DNA from: Bordetella parapertussis | GTDB taxonomy: Bacteria > Pseudomonadota > Gammaproteobacteria > Burkholderiales > Casimicrobiaceae | Direction: 5' to 3' | NCBI GenBank assembly: GCA_943331295.2 | Contig: CALQLA020000027.1 | Coordinates: forward strand, 1 to 64,000 | DNA: 64,000 nucleotides | Part shown: positions 17,598 through 27,263 of the stretch, one piece after another | Position numbering within the stretch: the first letter of the stretch is position 1 | Layout: every line of letters starts with the position of its first letter | Notes under the pieces: generated by a model | What the model saw: only the letters and a program-made list of their open reading frames with translations | Database searches by the model: none | What the model was told of the DNA's origin: nothing | Program-made: the position numbers and the translations under genes

Positions 17598-18499
17598 GCG
17601 CCGCCGCGACGCCGGCGGCAAAGGCCGCCGAGACGCCGTTCGCGCGGATCGTCGACGACTTCTGCGCGAACCCGGTGGCGGTCTTCGGGCTCGTTCTGCT
17701 CGGCATCATCCTCGTCCTCGCGCTGTTCGCGCCGCTGATCTCGCCGCAGAACCCGTACGACCTGGCGCAGCTCGACGTGATGGACAGCCGGCTGCCGCCC
17801 GGTTCCGCCACGCCCGCGGGCGGCACGTTCTGGCTGGGCACCGACGACCAGGGCCGCGACATGCTGTCAGCGATCTTCTATGGACTGCGGATCAGCCTCG
17901 GCGTCGGCATCGCCGCCACGACGCTGGCGCTGGTGATCGGCCTCGCGATGGGGCTCTCGGCGGCGTACTTCGGCGGCCGGATCGAGACGCTGATCATGCG
18001 CGTCGTCGACATCCAGCTGTCGTTCCCGGCGATCCTGATCGCGCTGATCCTGATCGCGGTGCTGGGGCAGGGCACGGGCAAGGTGATCGCTGCGCTGGTG
18101 ACGGTGCAGTGGGCCTACTACGCGCGCACGGTGCGCAGCGCCGCGCTGGTCGAGACCCGCAAGGAGTACATGGAGGCGGCGCGCTGCCTCGCGCTGTCGC
18201 CGGCGCGGATGGTGTTCCGCCACCTGCTGCCCAATTGCCTGCCGCCGATGATCGTGGTGGCCACCGTGCAGGTCGCCGCCGCGATCGCGCTGGAGGCGAC
18301 GCTGTCGTTCCTCGGGCTCGGGCTGCCGATCACCGAGCCCTCGCTCGGCCTCCTGATCGCCAACGGCTACCAGTACCTGCTGTCGGGCAAGTACTGGATC
18401 AGCTTCTTCCCCGGCATCGCGCTCGTCTGCACGATCGTCAGCATCAACCTCGTCGCCGACCAGCTGCGCGACGTGCTCAACCCGAGGCTGCAGCGATGA
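17594..18499 (+). CDS. DppC-like ABC transporter permease
   Basis: Second membrane subunit. The 301-residue protein has an N-terminal cytoplasmic tail with PFARIVDDFCANPVAVFG before the first helix, the periplasmic LGTDDQGRDMLSAIFYGLRISL block that is diagnostic of DppC/OppC, and the EAA loop EYMEAARCLALSPARMVFRH. Four-base overlaps with both neighbours point to translational coupling. Confidence 0.93.
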   Translation: MSAAATPAAKAAETPFARIVDDFCANPVAVFGLVLLGIILVLALFAPLISPQNPYDLAQLDVMDSRLPPGSATPAGGTFWLGTDDQGRDMLSAIFYGLRISLGVGIAATTLALVIGLAMGLSAAYFGGRIETLIMRVVDIQLSFPAILIALILIAVLGQGTGKVIAALVTVQWAYYARTVRSAALVETRKEYMEAARCLALSPARMVFRHLLPNCLPPMIVVATVQVAAAIALEATLSFLGLGLPITEPSLGLLIANGYQYLLSGKYWISFFPGIALVCTIVSINLVADQLRDVLNPRLQR

Positions 18500-19476
18500 G
18501 CGGCGCCGCGCCGCCGCTGCTGGCCGTCAACGGGCTGCGCACGCACTTCTTCACCAAGGCGGGCGTGGTGAAGGCAGTCGATGACGTGACCTTCACGGTG
18601 GCCAAGGGCGAGGTGGTCGGCCTCGTGGGGGAATCGGGCTCGGGCAAGTCGATGACCGGCTACTCGATCATGGGACTCATCGACCCGCCCGGCAGGATCG
18701 CCGCGGGAACGATCATGCTGAACGGCCGCGACCTGTCGCACCTGTCGGCCGAGGACATGCGGCAACTGCGCGGCAACCGGATCGCGATGATCTTCCAGGA
18801 TCCGATGATGACGCTGAACCCGGTGCTGCGCATCGACGTGCAGATGACCGAGGCGATCTTCGCGCACGAGCGGGTGTCGCGTGCCGCGGCGCTCGACCGG
18901 GCGCGCGCGGCGCTGGTGAAGGTGGGCATCCCGTCGCCCGACGAGCGGCTGCAGGCCTATCCGCACCAGTTCTCGGGCGGGATGCGCCAGCGCGTCGCGA
19001 TCGCCATCGCGCTGCTCAACAATCCCGACCTCATCATCGCCGACGAGCCGACGACCGCGCTCGACGTCACGATCCAGGGGCAGATCCTGTTCGAGATGCA
19101 GAAGCTGACGCGCGAGACGGGTGCTGCGCTGATCTGGATCACCCACGACCTGTCGGTGGTGGCGGGGCTCGCCGACCGCGTCTGCGTGATGTACGCCGGC
19201 CGCATCGTCGAGACCGGCACCACGGTCGACGTGCTGACGGCGCCCTGGCACCCGTACACGCAGGGCCTGCTCGACTCCGTGCCCTCGCGCGGTGCGCGCG
19301 GCGAGCGGCTGCGGCAGATTCCCGGGATGACGCCGTCGGTGCTGGACATCGGCCCCGGCTGCGCGTTCCGCGAGCGCTGCGCGCGGGCGACGGCGGCGTG
19401 CACCGCGAGCCCGGCGATGGAAAGCCTCGACGCCACCGCGCACCAGGTGCGCTGCTTCCACCCGCTGGCGGGCTGA
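18496..19476 (+). CDS. DppD-like ABC transporter ATPase
   Basis: First ATPase of the importer. The 326-residue protein has Walker [13 protein letters not shown]-loop [10 protein letters not shown], signature [15 protein letters not shown], Walker [13 protein letters not shown], His-switch ITHDLSVV, and the C-terminal oligopeptide/dipeptide domain with four cysteines ([15 protein letters not shown] and a final RC), probably an iron-sulphur or metal site as in other DppD/OppD proteins. Confidence 0.94.
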   Translation: MSGAAPPLLAVNGLRTHFFTKAGVVKAVDDVTFTVAKGEVVGLVGESGSGKSMTGYSIMGLIDPPGRIAAGTIMLNGRDLSHLSAEDMRQLRGNRIAMIFQDPMMTLNPVLRIDVQMTEAIFAHERVSRAAALDRARAALVKVGIPSPDERLQAYPHQFSGGMRQRVAIAIALLNNPDLIIADEPTTALDVTIQGQILFEMQKLTRETGAALIWITHDLSVVAGLADRVCVMYAGRIVETGTTVDVLTAPWHPYTQGLLDSVPSRGARGERLRQIPGMTPSVLDIGPGCAFRERCARATAACTASPAMESLDATAHQVRCFHPLAG

Positions 19477-19479
19477 TCG

Positions 19480-20544
19480 ATGGCCGCTCCGGACCGCAGC
19501 CAGAATCCCATCGCCGCCGGCGACGGCGCGCCGGCGCCGGGCGCGGTGCCGCTGGTGGAACTGCGCGGCGTCTCGAAGCGCTTCGTCAAGCACCTCGACA
19601 CCGCGGCGAAGATCGGCAACGTCTTCGGCGCCGGCATGCGCGAGGAGATCGTCCACGCGGTCGATCGGGTCGACCTCGGGATCATGCCCGGCGAGGTGGT
19701 CGGCCTGGTCGGCGAGTCGGGCTGCGGCAAATCGACACTCGGCCGGCTCGCGGTCGGCCTCTTGTCGCTGACCGAAGGCGAGCGGATCTGGCGCGGCACG
19801 AACATCGGCGGGCTCGCGCCGGCCGCGGCCCGCGTGCAGCAGCTCAAGATGCAGATGATCTTCCAGGATCCCTATGCGTCGCTCAATCCGCGGCTGCGCG
19901 TGGTGGACATCGTCGGCGAAGCGCCGGTCGCGCACGGCCTCGTCGACCGCGGACAGCAACAGGACTACGTCCGCGAGCAGCTGACGCGGGTCGGCCTCGA
20001 TCCGACGCTGATGCGGCGTTTCCCGCACCAGTTCTCCGGCGGCCAGCGCGCGCGCATCGGCATCGCCCGCGCGCTGGCGGTCAAGCCCGAGTTTCTCGTC
20101 TGCGACGAGTCGGTCGCTGCGCTCGACGTCTCGATCCAGGCGCAGGTGATCAACCTGTTCCTCGACCTGCGCGAGGCGCTCGCGCTCACGTACCTGTTCA
20201 TCAGCCACGACTTGGGCGTCGTCAAGCACATCAGCGACCGCGTGGTGATCATGTACCTCGGCCGGGTCGTCGAATCGGGGCCGGCCGAGGCGATCTTCGC
20301 GGCGCCCAACCACCCGTACACGCAGGCGCTGCTGGCCGAGGCGGGAACCGTGGAGCCGAAGAAGCGCAGCTTCGTCCCGATCAAGGGCGAGATTCCGTCG
20401 CCGCTCGATCCGCCGCCGGGTTGCCACTTCCATCCGCGCTGCCGCGACGCGATGCCGAAGTGCCGGGACACCGCCCCGGCGCTCCTGCCGATCGCGCCGG
20501 GGCGGCTGTCGGCCTGCCACCTCAACACGCCGGGCGCCGGCTGA
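19480..20544 (+). CDS. DppF-like ABC transporter ATPase
   Basis: Second ATPase. The 354-residue protein has Walker [13 protein letters not shown]-loop [14 protein letters not shown], signature [15 protein letters not shown], a Walker B written [12 protein letters not shown] (Ser where most DppF proteins have Pro), ISHDLGVV, and the C-terminal Cys-rich [19 protein letters not shown] block. A loop between the first strands ([20 protein letters not shown]) is longer than usual and is typical of a subgroup of DppF-like ATPases. Three bases separate it from the previous gene. Confidence 0.93.
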   Translation: MAAPDRSQNPIAAGDGAPAPGAVPLVELRGVSKRFVKHLDTAAKIGNVFGAGMREEIVHAVDRVDLGIMPGEVVGLVGESGCGKSTLGRLAVGLLSLTEGERIWRGTNIGGLAPAAARVQQLKMQMIFQDPYASLNPRLRVVDIVGEAPVAHGLVDRGQQQDYVREQLTRVGLDPTLMRRFPHQFSGGQRARIGIARALAVKPEFLVCDESVAALDVSIQAQVINLFLDLREALALTYLFISHDLGVVKHISDRVVIMYLGRVVESGPAEAIFAAPNHPYTQALLAEAGTVEPKKRSFVPIKGEIPSPLDPPPGCHFHPRCRDAMPKCRDTAPALLPIAPGRLSACHLNTPGAG

Positions 20545-20548
20545 GGGC

Positions 20549-21439
20549 GTGGCCGCGGTGGTGCGCCCTTTCGACCTCGCCGACGCGGCGGCCGGCCGGA
20601 TGCCGCTGGTGCTCGACTCGCCGCACAGCGGCGAGGCCTATCCCGACGACTTCGACCACGCGCCGTCCCGCGCCGTGGTGCGGCAGGCGGAGGACACGCA
20701 CGTCGCGCGCCTCTACCGGAACGCCCCGGCGCTGGGCATCGCGCTGCTCGAGGCCCGTTTTCCGCGCGCGTACATCGACGCCAACCGCAGCCTCGCCGAC
20801 GTCGACGCCGCGCTGCTCGACGGCCCGTGGCCCGAGCCGCTCGTGCCGTCGCGGAAGACCGAGCTCGGCATCGGCCTCATCTGGCGCCTCGCGCACGGCG
20901 GCGAGCCGATGTACCGCCGGCCGCTGCCGGTCGCCGAGGTCCGGCGGCGGATCGACGCGTGCTACCTGCCGTATCACGCCGCGCTCGACGCGGTGCTCGA
21001 CGCGCGGCAGCGCGCGTTCGGCGCGGTGTGGCACGTCAACTGCCATTCGATGCCGGCGAAGGGCGACGCGCTGGCCGAGGACCCGGGGCGCGCGCGCGCC
21101 GATTTCGTGCTGGGCGACCGCGACGGCACGACCTGCGAGCCGGCGTTCACCGCGCTCGTCGCGGCGACGCTCGAAGGCATGGGCTACCTCGTCGCGGTGA
21201 ACGATCCCTACAAGGGCGTCGAGATCGTCCGCCGCCACGGCCGGCCGCGCGCGGGCCGGCACAGCCTGCAGATCGAGATCAACCGCCGCCTGTACATGGA
21301 CGAGGCGACGCTCCTCCCGCACGACGGCTACCCGCGGCTCGAGGCCGACCTCATGCGCCTCCTTGCCGCGATCGTCGGCCACATCGCGGGACGCCTTGCC
21401 GTCCGACCTGCGGTCACGGAAATTGGTCAGGCCAGTTGA
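20549..21439 (+). CDS. N-formylglutamate amidohydrolase family protein
   Basis: Zinc-dependent hydrolase of the FGase family (HutG-like in the five-step histidine pathway). The 296-residue protein has LDSPHSGEAYPDDF at the N-terminus with the metal-binding His, then WHVNCHSMP, and QIEINRRLYMDE near the C-terminus. It starts with GTG four bases after the DppF stop, so it is the sixth gene of the transporter operon and probably acts on an imported N-formyl or similar N-acyl compound. No other hut gene is nearby. The last codons overlap the operator of the next operon. Confidence 0.87.
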   Translation: MAAVVRPFDLADAAAGRMPLVLDSPHSGEAYPDDFDHAPSRAVVRQAEDTHVARLYRNAPALGIALLEARFPRAYIDANRSLADVDAALLDGPWPEPLVPSRKTELGIGLIWRLAHGGEPMYRRPLPVAEVRRRIDACYLPYHAALDAVLDARQRAFGAVWHVNCHSMPAKGDALAEDPGRARADFVLGDRDGTTCEPAFTALVAATLEGMGYLVAVNDPYKGVEIVRRHGRPRAGRHSLQIEINRRLYMDEATLLPHDGYPRLEADLMRLLAAIVGHIAGRLAVRPAVTEIGQAS

Positions 21440-21445
21440 CCAATT
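21421..21445. promoter_or_regulatory. GntR/FCD-like operator before the Bug-TctBA operon
   Basis: AATTGGTCA (21421-21429) and TGACCAATT (21437-21445) are perfect 9-bp inverted arms with a 7-bp centre. TTGGTC/GACCAA half sites are typical of FadR-subfamily GntR regulators. The right arm overlaps a TTGACC (21436-21441) that could be a -35, with CACACT 17 bp later as a weak -10. It also overlaps the stop codon of the upstream gene. Confidence 0.6.
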
Positions 21446-21536
21446 CGGTGCCCGCTGCCACACTCGGCACCGCGATACCGGAAGGCGGGCAGCAGGCGCC
21501 CGGACGACCGGAAGCCCACAGCTCCCAGGAGAAAAC

Positions 21537-22508
21537 ATGACCAGAATCCCGCGCGCGGTCAGCCGCGCCCTCGCCGTCGGCGCGCTCGCCGTCGCCACGC
21601 TCGCCCAGGCCGCCTATCCGGAACGCCCGATCACGATGATCGTGCCCTGGGGCGCCGGCGGCGGCACCGACGCCACCGCCCGGATCATCGGCAGCCTGCT
21701 CGAGAAGGAACTGGGCCAGCCGGTCAACGTGGTCAACCGCACCGGCGGCAGCGGCGTGGTCGGCCATTCGGCGATCGCCGCGGCGCCGGCGGACGGCTAC
21801 ACGATCGGCATGATCACCGTCGAGATCGGGATGATGCACTGGCAGGGCCTGACCGACCTCACGGGCGTCGCGTACACGCCGATCGGCCTCGTCAACGCCG
21901 ACCCGGCCGGCCTGCAGGTCGCTGCCGACTCACCGTACAAGAGCGTCAACGAACTCGTCGCCGCGATCAAGGCGGCGCCCGGCAAGTTCAAGGCATCGGG
22001 CACCGGGCAGGGCGGCATCTGGCACCTCGCCCTTGCCGGCATGCTGCAGGACATGAAGGTCGATCCGGCGTCGGTGCCGTGGGTGCCGTCCAACGGCGCG
22101 GCGCCGGGATTGCAGGACCTCGTCGCCGGCGGCGTGCAGATCGCGCCGGTGTCGCTGCCCGAGGCCCGGTCGCTGATCGACGCCGGCAAGCTGAAGAGCC
22201 TCGCCGTGATGGCCGAGCGCCCCGCCGCGCTGTACCCGAACGTCCCGACGCTGAAGGCGGCAACCGGCAGCAACTGGACGATGGCGGCGTGGCGCGGCAT
22301 CGCGGCGCCGAAGAACCTGGCGCCCGAAGCCCGCGACAAGCTCGCCGCGGCGATCAAGAAGATCGTCGCCAGCAAGGAATACAACGAGTTCATGACGCAG
22401 CGCGGCTTCGGCGTGGTCTACGAAGGCCCCGAGGCCTTCGGCAAGTTCATGGCCAAGTCCGACGCCGACCTCGGCGCGACGATGAAGGCAGTCGGCATCG
22501 CCAAGTGA
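21537..22508 (+). CDS. Bug-family (TctC-like) tripartite tricarboxylate transporter binding protein
   Basis: Periplasmic receptor of a TTT importer. The 323-residue precursor has a Sec signal (MTRIPRAVSRALAVGALAV, cleavage near AQA-AYPERP), then PITMIVPWGAGGGTDATAR, which forms the carboxylate-binding first loop of Bug proteins, and NRTGGSGVVGHSAIA. The ATG is preceded by AGGAGA. It is followed by TctB- and TctA-type membrane genes, so this is a complete transporter rather than one of the many orphan Bug proteins. The ligand is unknown. Confidence 0.94.
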   Translation: MTRIPRAVSRALAVGALAVATLAQAAYPERPITMIVPWGAGGGTDATARIIGSLLEKELGQPVNVVNRTGGSGVVGHSAIAAAPADGYTIGMITVEIGMMHWQGLTDLTGVAYTPIGLVNADPAGLQVAADSPYKSVNELVAAIKAAPGKFKASGTGQGGIWHLALAGMLQDMKVDPASVPWVPSNGAAPGLQDLVAGGVQIAPVSLPEARSLIDAGKLKSLAVMAERPAALYPNVPTLKAATGSNWTMAAWRGIAAPKNLAPEARDKLAAAIKKIVASKEYNEFMTQRGFGVVYEGPEAFGKFMAKSDADLGATMKAVGIAK

Positions 22509-22566
22509 CGGCGGCGTTCGCGCGGCGCGCGCCCCCGCACGTGCCGTCGCCCGCCGGTCCACGCGC

Positions 22567-23052
22567 ATGAAGCTCAACGACGCCGTCTGGGGCGCGCTGC
22601 TGATGCTGTTCGCCGCCGCCGTGCTGGTGCACGTGCAGTCGTTCCCGACGATCCCCGGGCAGAAGGTCGGGCCGGCTCTCTTCCCCGGCATGATCGCGGT
22701 CGGCTTCGCCGTCTGCGGCGCGCTGCTGATCCTCAACGGACTCCGCGTCCGGGCGGCCCGGGGCGAGCGCGCGCACTGGTTCGAACTCGACGCCTGGGTC
22801 GGCTCGCGCCGGCACCTCGTCGCGTTCGTCGCCGTCGTGGGCGTCAACCTGTTCTACATCCTGCTGGTCGACAGCGTCGGGTTCATCCCGACCGGCGTCA
22901 TCTACCTCGGCGTGCTGTTCGTCGTGTTCGACGTGCCGAAGAAGTGGATCGTGCCGCTCGCCGTGCTGCTGACGCTGGGCGTCCACTACGCTTTTTACAA
23001 GCTGCTCAAGGTCCCGCTGCCGTGGGGCGTGCTGAAGGGGATCGCATGGTAG
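22567..23052 (+). CDS. tctB: TctB-type small membrane subunit
   Basis: Small membrane component of the TTT importer, 161 residues with four hydrophobic segments (about 8-25, 36-57, 77-98, 103-150 as two). FPTIPGQKVGPALFPGMIAV near the N-terminus is the characteristic TctB block. It lies 58 bp after the binding-protein gene and 22 bp before TctA. Confidence 0.9.
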   Translation: MKLNDAVWGALLMLFAAAVLVHVQSFPTIPGQKVGPALFPGMIAVGFAVCGALLILNGLRVRAARGERAHWFELDAWVGSRRHLVAFVAVVGVNLFYILLVDSVGFIPTGVIYLGVLFVVFDVPKKWIVPLAVLLTLGVHYAFYKLLKVPLPWGVLKGIAW

Positions 23053-23074
23053 CCGCGGGCGGGGAGGGCCGGCG

Positions 23075-24565
23075 ATGAGCGCCGCGTGGGCCCAGGCATT
23101 CACGATGGTGTTCGACCCGTACAACCTGGTCGTGATGCTGGGGGCGTCGCTGTTCGGGCTCTTCGTCGGCGCCGTGCCGGGCCTCACCGCGACGATGGCC
23201 ACGGCGCTGCTCGTGCCGGTCACGTTCTTCATGGCGCCCGTGCCCGCGATCGCGGCGATCGTCACGGCGACCGCGATGGCGATCTTCTCGGGCGACATCC
23301 CGGGGTGCCTGATGCGGATGCCCGGCACGCCGGCGTCGGCGGCCTATACCGACGAAGCCTACGCGATGACCAAGAAGGGCCAGGCCGAGACGGCGCTGGG
23401 CGCGGGCCTGGTGTTCTCCGCGGTCGGCGGGCTCTTCGGTACGGCCGTGCTGATCCTCGCGGCGCCGACGCTGGCCGAGTTCGCGCTCAAGTTCAGTTCG
23501 TTCGAGTATTTCTGGCTGGTGCTGATGGGCCTGACCTGCGCGGTTTTCATGACGTCGGATCGCCCGCTCAAAGGCTTCGTGTCGCTGCTGATCGGGCTGG
23601 CCGTCGCCTGCGTCGGCCTCGGCAACCCGGCCGGCTTCCCCCGCTTCACGTTCGGCAACGTCGAGCTGATGGGCGGGGTCGGGATGATCCCGATGATGAT
23701 CGGCATGTTCGCGATCTCCGAGATCATCCGCTACGCGGTCGACACCAATCCGCCGCTGAAGATCGTCGACCAGCCGATCGGCAACGTGTTCCGCGGCATG
23801 TGGGGGCTCGCGAAGAAATACCCGATGCAGATCCTGCGCGGCAGCGCGCTCGGCACGGTCGTCGGCGCGCTGCCCGGCGCGGGCGCCGACATCGCGGCCT
23901 GGATGTCGTACGCCGTGAGCAAGAAGATGTCGAAGGAGCCGGAGAAGTTCGGCACCGGCCACGTCGAGGGCATCGTCGAGAGCGGCTCGGCCAACAACAG
24001 CGCGCTGGCCGGCGCCTGGATCCCGGCGCTGGTGTTCGGCATCCCGGGCGACTCGATCACCGCGATCGTGATCGGCGTCCTCTACATGAAGAACATGAAT
24101 CCCGGCCCGTCGCTGTTCACGAACAACCCGCAGAACATCTACGCGGTGTACCTGCTGTTCATCCTCGCCAACCTGATCATGATCCCGCTCGGCTGGTGGT
24201 GCATCAAGGTGTCGAAGCAGATCCTCAAGGTGCCGCGCACGGTGCTGATGCCGGTGATCATGCTGTTCTGCGTGGTCGGCTCGTTCGCGATCAACAACAC
24301 GGCGTTCGACGTCACGGTGATGCTTATCGCCGGCCTGTGCGCGTTCGTGCTGGAGGACAACGGCTTCCCGGTGGCGCCGGCGATCCTCGGCGTCGTGCTG
24401 GGCGGGATGCTGGAGGAGAACTTCATCACGTCGATGATCAAGTCCGACGGCAGCCTCCTCGCGTTCGTCGACCGGCCGGTCGCGGCGACGCTGGCGGCGA
24501 TGACGCTGGCCGTCTGGTTCTTGCCGCTGCTGACGCGCCGCCTGCGGCGGATCGCGGGGGTCTGA
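23075..24565 (+). CDS. tctA: TctA-type large membrane subunit of the tripartite tricarboxylate transporter
   Basis: Large membrane subunit, 496 residues, about 11-12 helices. It shows the two conserved loops of the family: VGAVPGLTATMATALL (about 27-42) and the repeat-related VVGALPGAGADIAAWMSY (about 264-281), plus GIPGDSITAIVIG. A GGGGAGGG ribosome site precedes the ATG. Works with the preceding Bug protein and TctB in proton- or sodium-driven uptake of a carboxylate. Confidence 0.94.
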   Translation: MSAAWAQAFTMVFDPYNLVVMLGASLFGLFVGAVPGLTATMATALLVPVTFFMAPVPAIAAIVTATAMAIFSGDIPGCLMRMPGTPASAAYTDEAYAMTKKGQAETALGAGLVFSAVGGLFGTAVLILAAPTLAEFALKFSSFEYFWLVLMGLTCAVFMTSDRPLKGFVSLLIGLAVACVGLGNPAGFPRFTFGNVELMGGVGMIPMMIGMFAISEIIRYAVDTNPPLKIVDQPIGNVFRGMWGLAKKYPMQILRGSALGTVVGALPGAGADIAAWMSYAVSKKMSKEPEKFGTGHVEGIVESGSANNSALAGAWIPALVFGIPGDSITAIVIGVLYMKNMNPGPSLFTNNPQNIYAVYLLFILANLIMIPLGWWCIKVSKQILKVPRTVLMPVIMLFCVVGSFAINNTAFDVTVMLIAGLCAFVLEDNGFPVAPAILGVVLGGMLEENFITSMIKSDGSLLAFVDRPVAATLAAMTLAVWFLPLLTRRLRRIAGV

Positions 24566-24632
24566 CGCCCCTGCCGCGCGGTCCGGGCGCGGTCCGCGGT
24601 CCGCGCCGTTGCGGACCGATCGAACATCCGCG

Positions 24633-24662
24633 TTGACCCGGTTTGCCGCAGCGCGGTAAAAT
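24633..24662 (+). promoter_or_regulatory. Strong sigma-70 type promoter for tpiA-secG and probably tRNA-Leu and nuo
   Basis: TTGACC (24633-24638) and TAAAAT (24657-24662) are 18 bp apart. The start is expected near 24669, about 70 bases before tpiA. No other clear promoter is visible before nuoA. Confidence 0.7.
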
Positions 24663-24741
24663 CGCAGGCTTATGCTTCGTGGGCAAAGCACGACGACCAT
24701 GTTCGCGGCGCGGTCTGCCGCCTGATTCGGGTGAACTAGCG

Positions 24742-25476
24742 ATGCGGCAGACGCTCGTCGTCGGCAACTGGAAGATGAACGGCGGGCTGCGTGCCAACGC
24801 CCTGCTGCTCGACGCGCTTGCCGCGGAGTGGAAGGGCGCCGCGGCCCGAACGCTGGCGGTCTGCGTCCCGTTCCCGTACCTGGGCCAGGCGCAGGCGGCG
24901 CTGACGGGAACGGCCGTGGCCTGGGGCGCGCAGAACGTCAGCGAGCACGCAGCGGGTGCGTACACCGGCGAGGTATCGGCGGCGATGCTGACCGATTTCG
25001 GCTGCAGGTTCGCGATCGTCGGCCATTCGGAGCGGCGCCAGTTCTACGGCGACACCGATGCCGTCGTGGCGGCCAAGGCGGCTGCGGCGCTGGCGGCGGG
25101 CGTGACGCCGATCGTCTGCGTCGGCGAAAGCCTGGCCGAACGCGAAGGCGGAGCGACGGAAGCGGTGGTGCTGCGGCAGCTCGAGGCGGTGGTGGAAGGA
25201 ATCGGCACGGCGATGGCGCAGTGCGTGGTGGCGTATGAGCCCGTATGGGCGATCGGCACCGGGCGCACGGCGTCCTCCGCCGAGGCACAGGCGGTGCACG
25301 CGACGCTGCGGGCACGGCTTGCCGCGGCGGGTGCGGGTGAGGTTGCGATCTTGTACGGCGGCAGCGTGAAGGCGGACAATGCCGGCGCGTTATTTGCGAT
25401 GCCCGATATCGACGGCGGCCTGATTGGCGGCGCGTCGTTGAAGGCGGGAGAATTTTTGGCGATCGCGCGGGTCTGA
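24742..25476 (+). CDS. tpiA: Triose-phosphate isomerase
   Basis: Interconverts dihydroxyacetone phosphate and glyceraldehyde 3-phosphate. The 244-residue protein starts MRQTLVVGNWKMNGG (catalytic Asn/Lys), has the catalytic His in VGHSERRQF near residue 95, the catalytic Glu in AYEPVWAIGTG near 165, and the phosphate-binding YGGSVKADN. The ATG at 24742 was chosen because GNWKMN follows at the normal distance; an in-frame start at 24643 would lie inside the promoter. Confidence 0.97.
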   Translation: MRQTLVVGNWKMNGGLRANALLLDALAAEWKGAAARTLAVCVPFPYLGQAQAALTGTAVAWGAQNVSEHAAGAYTGEVSAAMLTDFGCRFAIVGHSERRQFYGDTDAVVAAKAAAALAAGVTPIVCVGESLAEREGGATEAVVLRQLEAVVEGIGTAMAQCVVAYEPVWAIGTGRTASSAEAQAVHATLRARLAAAGAGEVAILYGGSVKADNAGALFAMPDIDGGLIGGASLKAGEFLAIARV

Positions 25477-25564
25477 CGAGCAGGGTGCCCCCATCCCGGA
25501 GGCGGCGAAGGCCGCGAGGCGGGCAGGGGCGCCGGGTCAGGCGGCGGCGGCGCAGGAGCATTAG

Positions 25565-26014
25565 ATGAGCGTTCTGGAAAGCATACTGTTGGTGGTCCAC
25601 CTGCTGGTTGCGGTCGCGCTGTGCGGCTTCGTGCTGCTGCAGCACGGCAAGGGCGCCGACATGGGCGCCGCGTTCGGCAGCGGGTCGTCGGGCAGCCTGT
25701 TCGGCGCCTCCGGGTCGGCCAACTTCCTGTCGCGGACGACGTCGATCCTGGCGACGGTCTTCTTCCTGTCCAGCCTCGGCCTCACGTGGTACGGCACGAC
25801 GCGCAGCGGATCGACGAGCGTGATCGCGCCGGGTGTGATGGAAAAAATGCCCCTGCCGAAGGCCACGGACGTGCCAACGGTTCCCGGAGGCGCGGCCGCG
25901 CCGGCAACGTCGACGGAGCCCGCGAAGGCCGCGGCGCCCGCGGCTCCGGCAGCGCCTGCCGCGCCGGCAGCGGGGGGGGCCAGCGGTTCGAAATCGGGGG
26001 ACGTGCCGAAGTAG
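25565..26014 (+). CDS. secG: Preprotein translocase subunit SecG
   Basis: Small membrane subunit of SecYEG. Of its 149 residues, 1-75 form the two-helix SecG core (VLLQHGKGADMGAAFGSGSSGSLFG between helices is diagnostic), followed by a long Ala/Pro-rich tail (about 95-140) that is probably disordered and common in high-GC relatives. It lies 88 bp after tpiA and before tRNA-Leu, the order conserved in Burkholderiales. Confidence 0.95.
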   Translation: MSVLESILLVVHLLVAVALCGFVLLQHGKGADMGAAFGSGSSGSLFGASGSANFLSRTTSILATVFFLSSLGLTWYGTTRSGSTSVIAPGVMEKMPLPKATDVPTVPGGAAAPATSTEPAKAAAPAAPAAPAAPAAGGASGSKSGDVPK

Positions 26015-26145
26015 GCGCGTTCCTGCAGGCCGTGGCCCCGGACGCAGCACGACCCGGTGGCGGCGGCAGGCAGGCAAGCAAGTGCAGTGACGGGCGCCGG
26101 CCCGGCAAACCGGCAGCGGCGGATGAGGCCGCGGCAGCAAGAAGC

Positions 26146-26230
26146 GCCGACGTGGTGAAATTGGTAGACACGCTGTCTTGAGGGGGCAGTGACGAAAGTC
26201 GTGGGAGTTCGAGTCTCCCCGTCGGCACCA
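26146..26230 (+). tRNA. tRNA-Leu, anticodon GAG
   Basis: An 85-nt gene including encoded CCA. Acceptor arms GCCGACG and CGTCGGC pair fully; D arm contains GGTGAAATTGGTAGACAC; anticodon stem CTGTC/GGCAG (one G-T pair) holds loop TTGAGGG with GAG; a long variable arm GTGACGAAAGTCGT and T loop TTCGAGT mark a class II leucine tRNA. Confidence 0.97.
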
Positions 26231-26404
26231 ATGTAGGGCCAGCGCGCGCCGGAATCCGGCGGGCGCCTGGACGAGGCAGTTCCTGTGGCGGATGGCGGGT
26301 GGCGCGCGCGACGCGTCCCCGGGTTCGCCGTCAAGCGCGCTCGAATGCGGCGCGCGGCAGCGTTAAACGAGGGTATGTCCGCGCGCATGCGCGGCAAGAC
26401 CGAC

Positions 26405-26761
26405 ATGCTGGAACAGTACTTTCCGATCCTGCTTTTCATCGTGGTCGGCCTCCTGCTCGGGGGCATCCTGCTGACCGTCGGGACACTGGTATCGCCGAAC
26501 CGGCCCGATCCCGAGAAGCTCTCCCCCTACGAATGCGGGTTCGAAGCCTTCGAGGACGCGCGGATGAAGTTCGACGTCCGCTATTACCTCGTCGCCATCC
26601 TGTTCATCCTGTTCGACCTCGAGATCGCCTTCCTCTTTCCGTGGGCGATCGTGCTGCCGGAGATCGGTTTCGCCGGTTTCGTGGCCATGATGATCTTCCT
26701 CGCGATCCTCGTCGTCGGCTTCGTCTACGAGTGGAAGAAGGGCGCGCTGGAATGGGAATGA
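26405..26761 (+). CDS. nuoA: NADH-quinone oxidoreductase subunit A
   Basis: Membrane subunit of complex I next to the quinone site. The 118-residue protein has three helices and the conserved loop [21 protein letters not shown] (shown here as one loop after the first helix) with the Cys that becomes exposed in the deactive enzyme, followed by [11 protein letters not shown]. The ATG at 26405 matches the family length (118-119). First gene of a complete 14-gene nuo operon. Confidence 0.97.
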   Translation: MLEQYFPILLFIVVGLLLGGILLTVGTLVSPNRPDPEKLSPYECGFEAFEDARMKFDVRYYLVAILFILFDLEIAFLFPWAIVLPEIGFAGFVAMMIFLAILVVGFVYEWKKGALEWE

Positions 26762-26786
26762 CCCGAACGCGATCCGGAGCCGCAGC

Positions 26787-27263
26787 ATGAGCATCGAAGG
26801 CGTCCTCGAGAAGGGCTTCGTCACCACGTCGCTGGACAGCGTGATCAACTGGGCGCGCAACGGCTCGATGTGGCCGATGACGTTCGGCCTCGCGTGCTGC
26901 GCGGTGGAGATGATGCAGGCCGGCGCCGCGCGCTACGACCTCGACCGCTTCGGCATCGTGTTCCGCCCGAGCCCGCGCCAGTCGGACGTGATGATCGTCG
27001 CCGGCACGCTGTGCAACAAGATGGCCCCGGCGCTGCGCAAGGTGTACGACCAGATGGCCGAGCCCCGCTGGGTGATCTCGATGGGCTCCTGCGCCAATGG
27101 CGGCGGCTACTACCACTACTCGTACTCGGTCGTGCGCGGCTGCGATCGCATCGTGCCGGTCGACATCTACGTGCCGGGCTGCCCGCCCACCGCCGAGGCG
27201 CTGATCTACGGCCTGCTGCAGCTCCAGAACAAGATCTGGCGCACCAACACGATCGCCCGCTGA
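26787..27263 (+). CDS. nuoB: NADH-quinone oxidoreductase subunit B
   Basis: Peripheral-arm subunit carrying the terminal [4Fe-4S] cluster N2 that reduces quinone. The 158-residue protein has the tandem cysteine pair Cys37-Cys38 (LACCAVEMM), Cys102 (GSCANGGG) and Cys132 (VPGCPP), the full N2 ligand set. The stop and the nuoC start share a base (TGATG). Confidence 0.98.
   Translation: MSIEGVLEKGFVTTSLDSVINWARNGSMWPMTFGLACCAVEMMQAGAARYDLDRFGIVFRPSPRQSDVMIVAGTLCNKMAPALRKVYDQMAEPRWVISMGSCANGGGYYHYSYSVVRGCDRIVPVDIYVPGCPPTAEALIYGLLQLQNKIWRTNTIAR

Noticed and set aside
24643..24741. Upstream start for tpiA
   Set aside because: It would begin within the predicted promoter and adds residues before the invariant GNWKMN start region.
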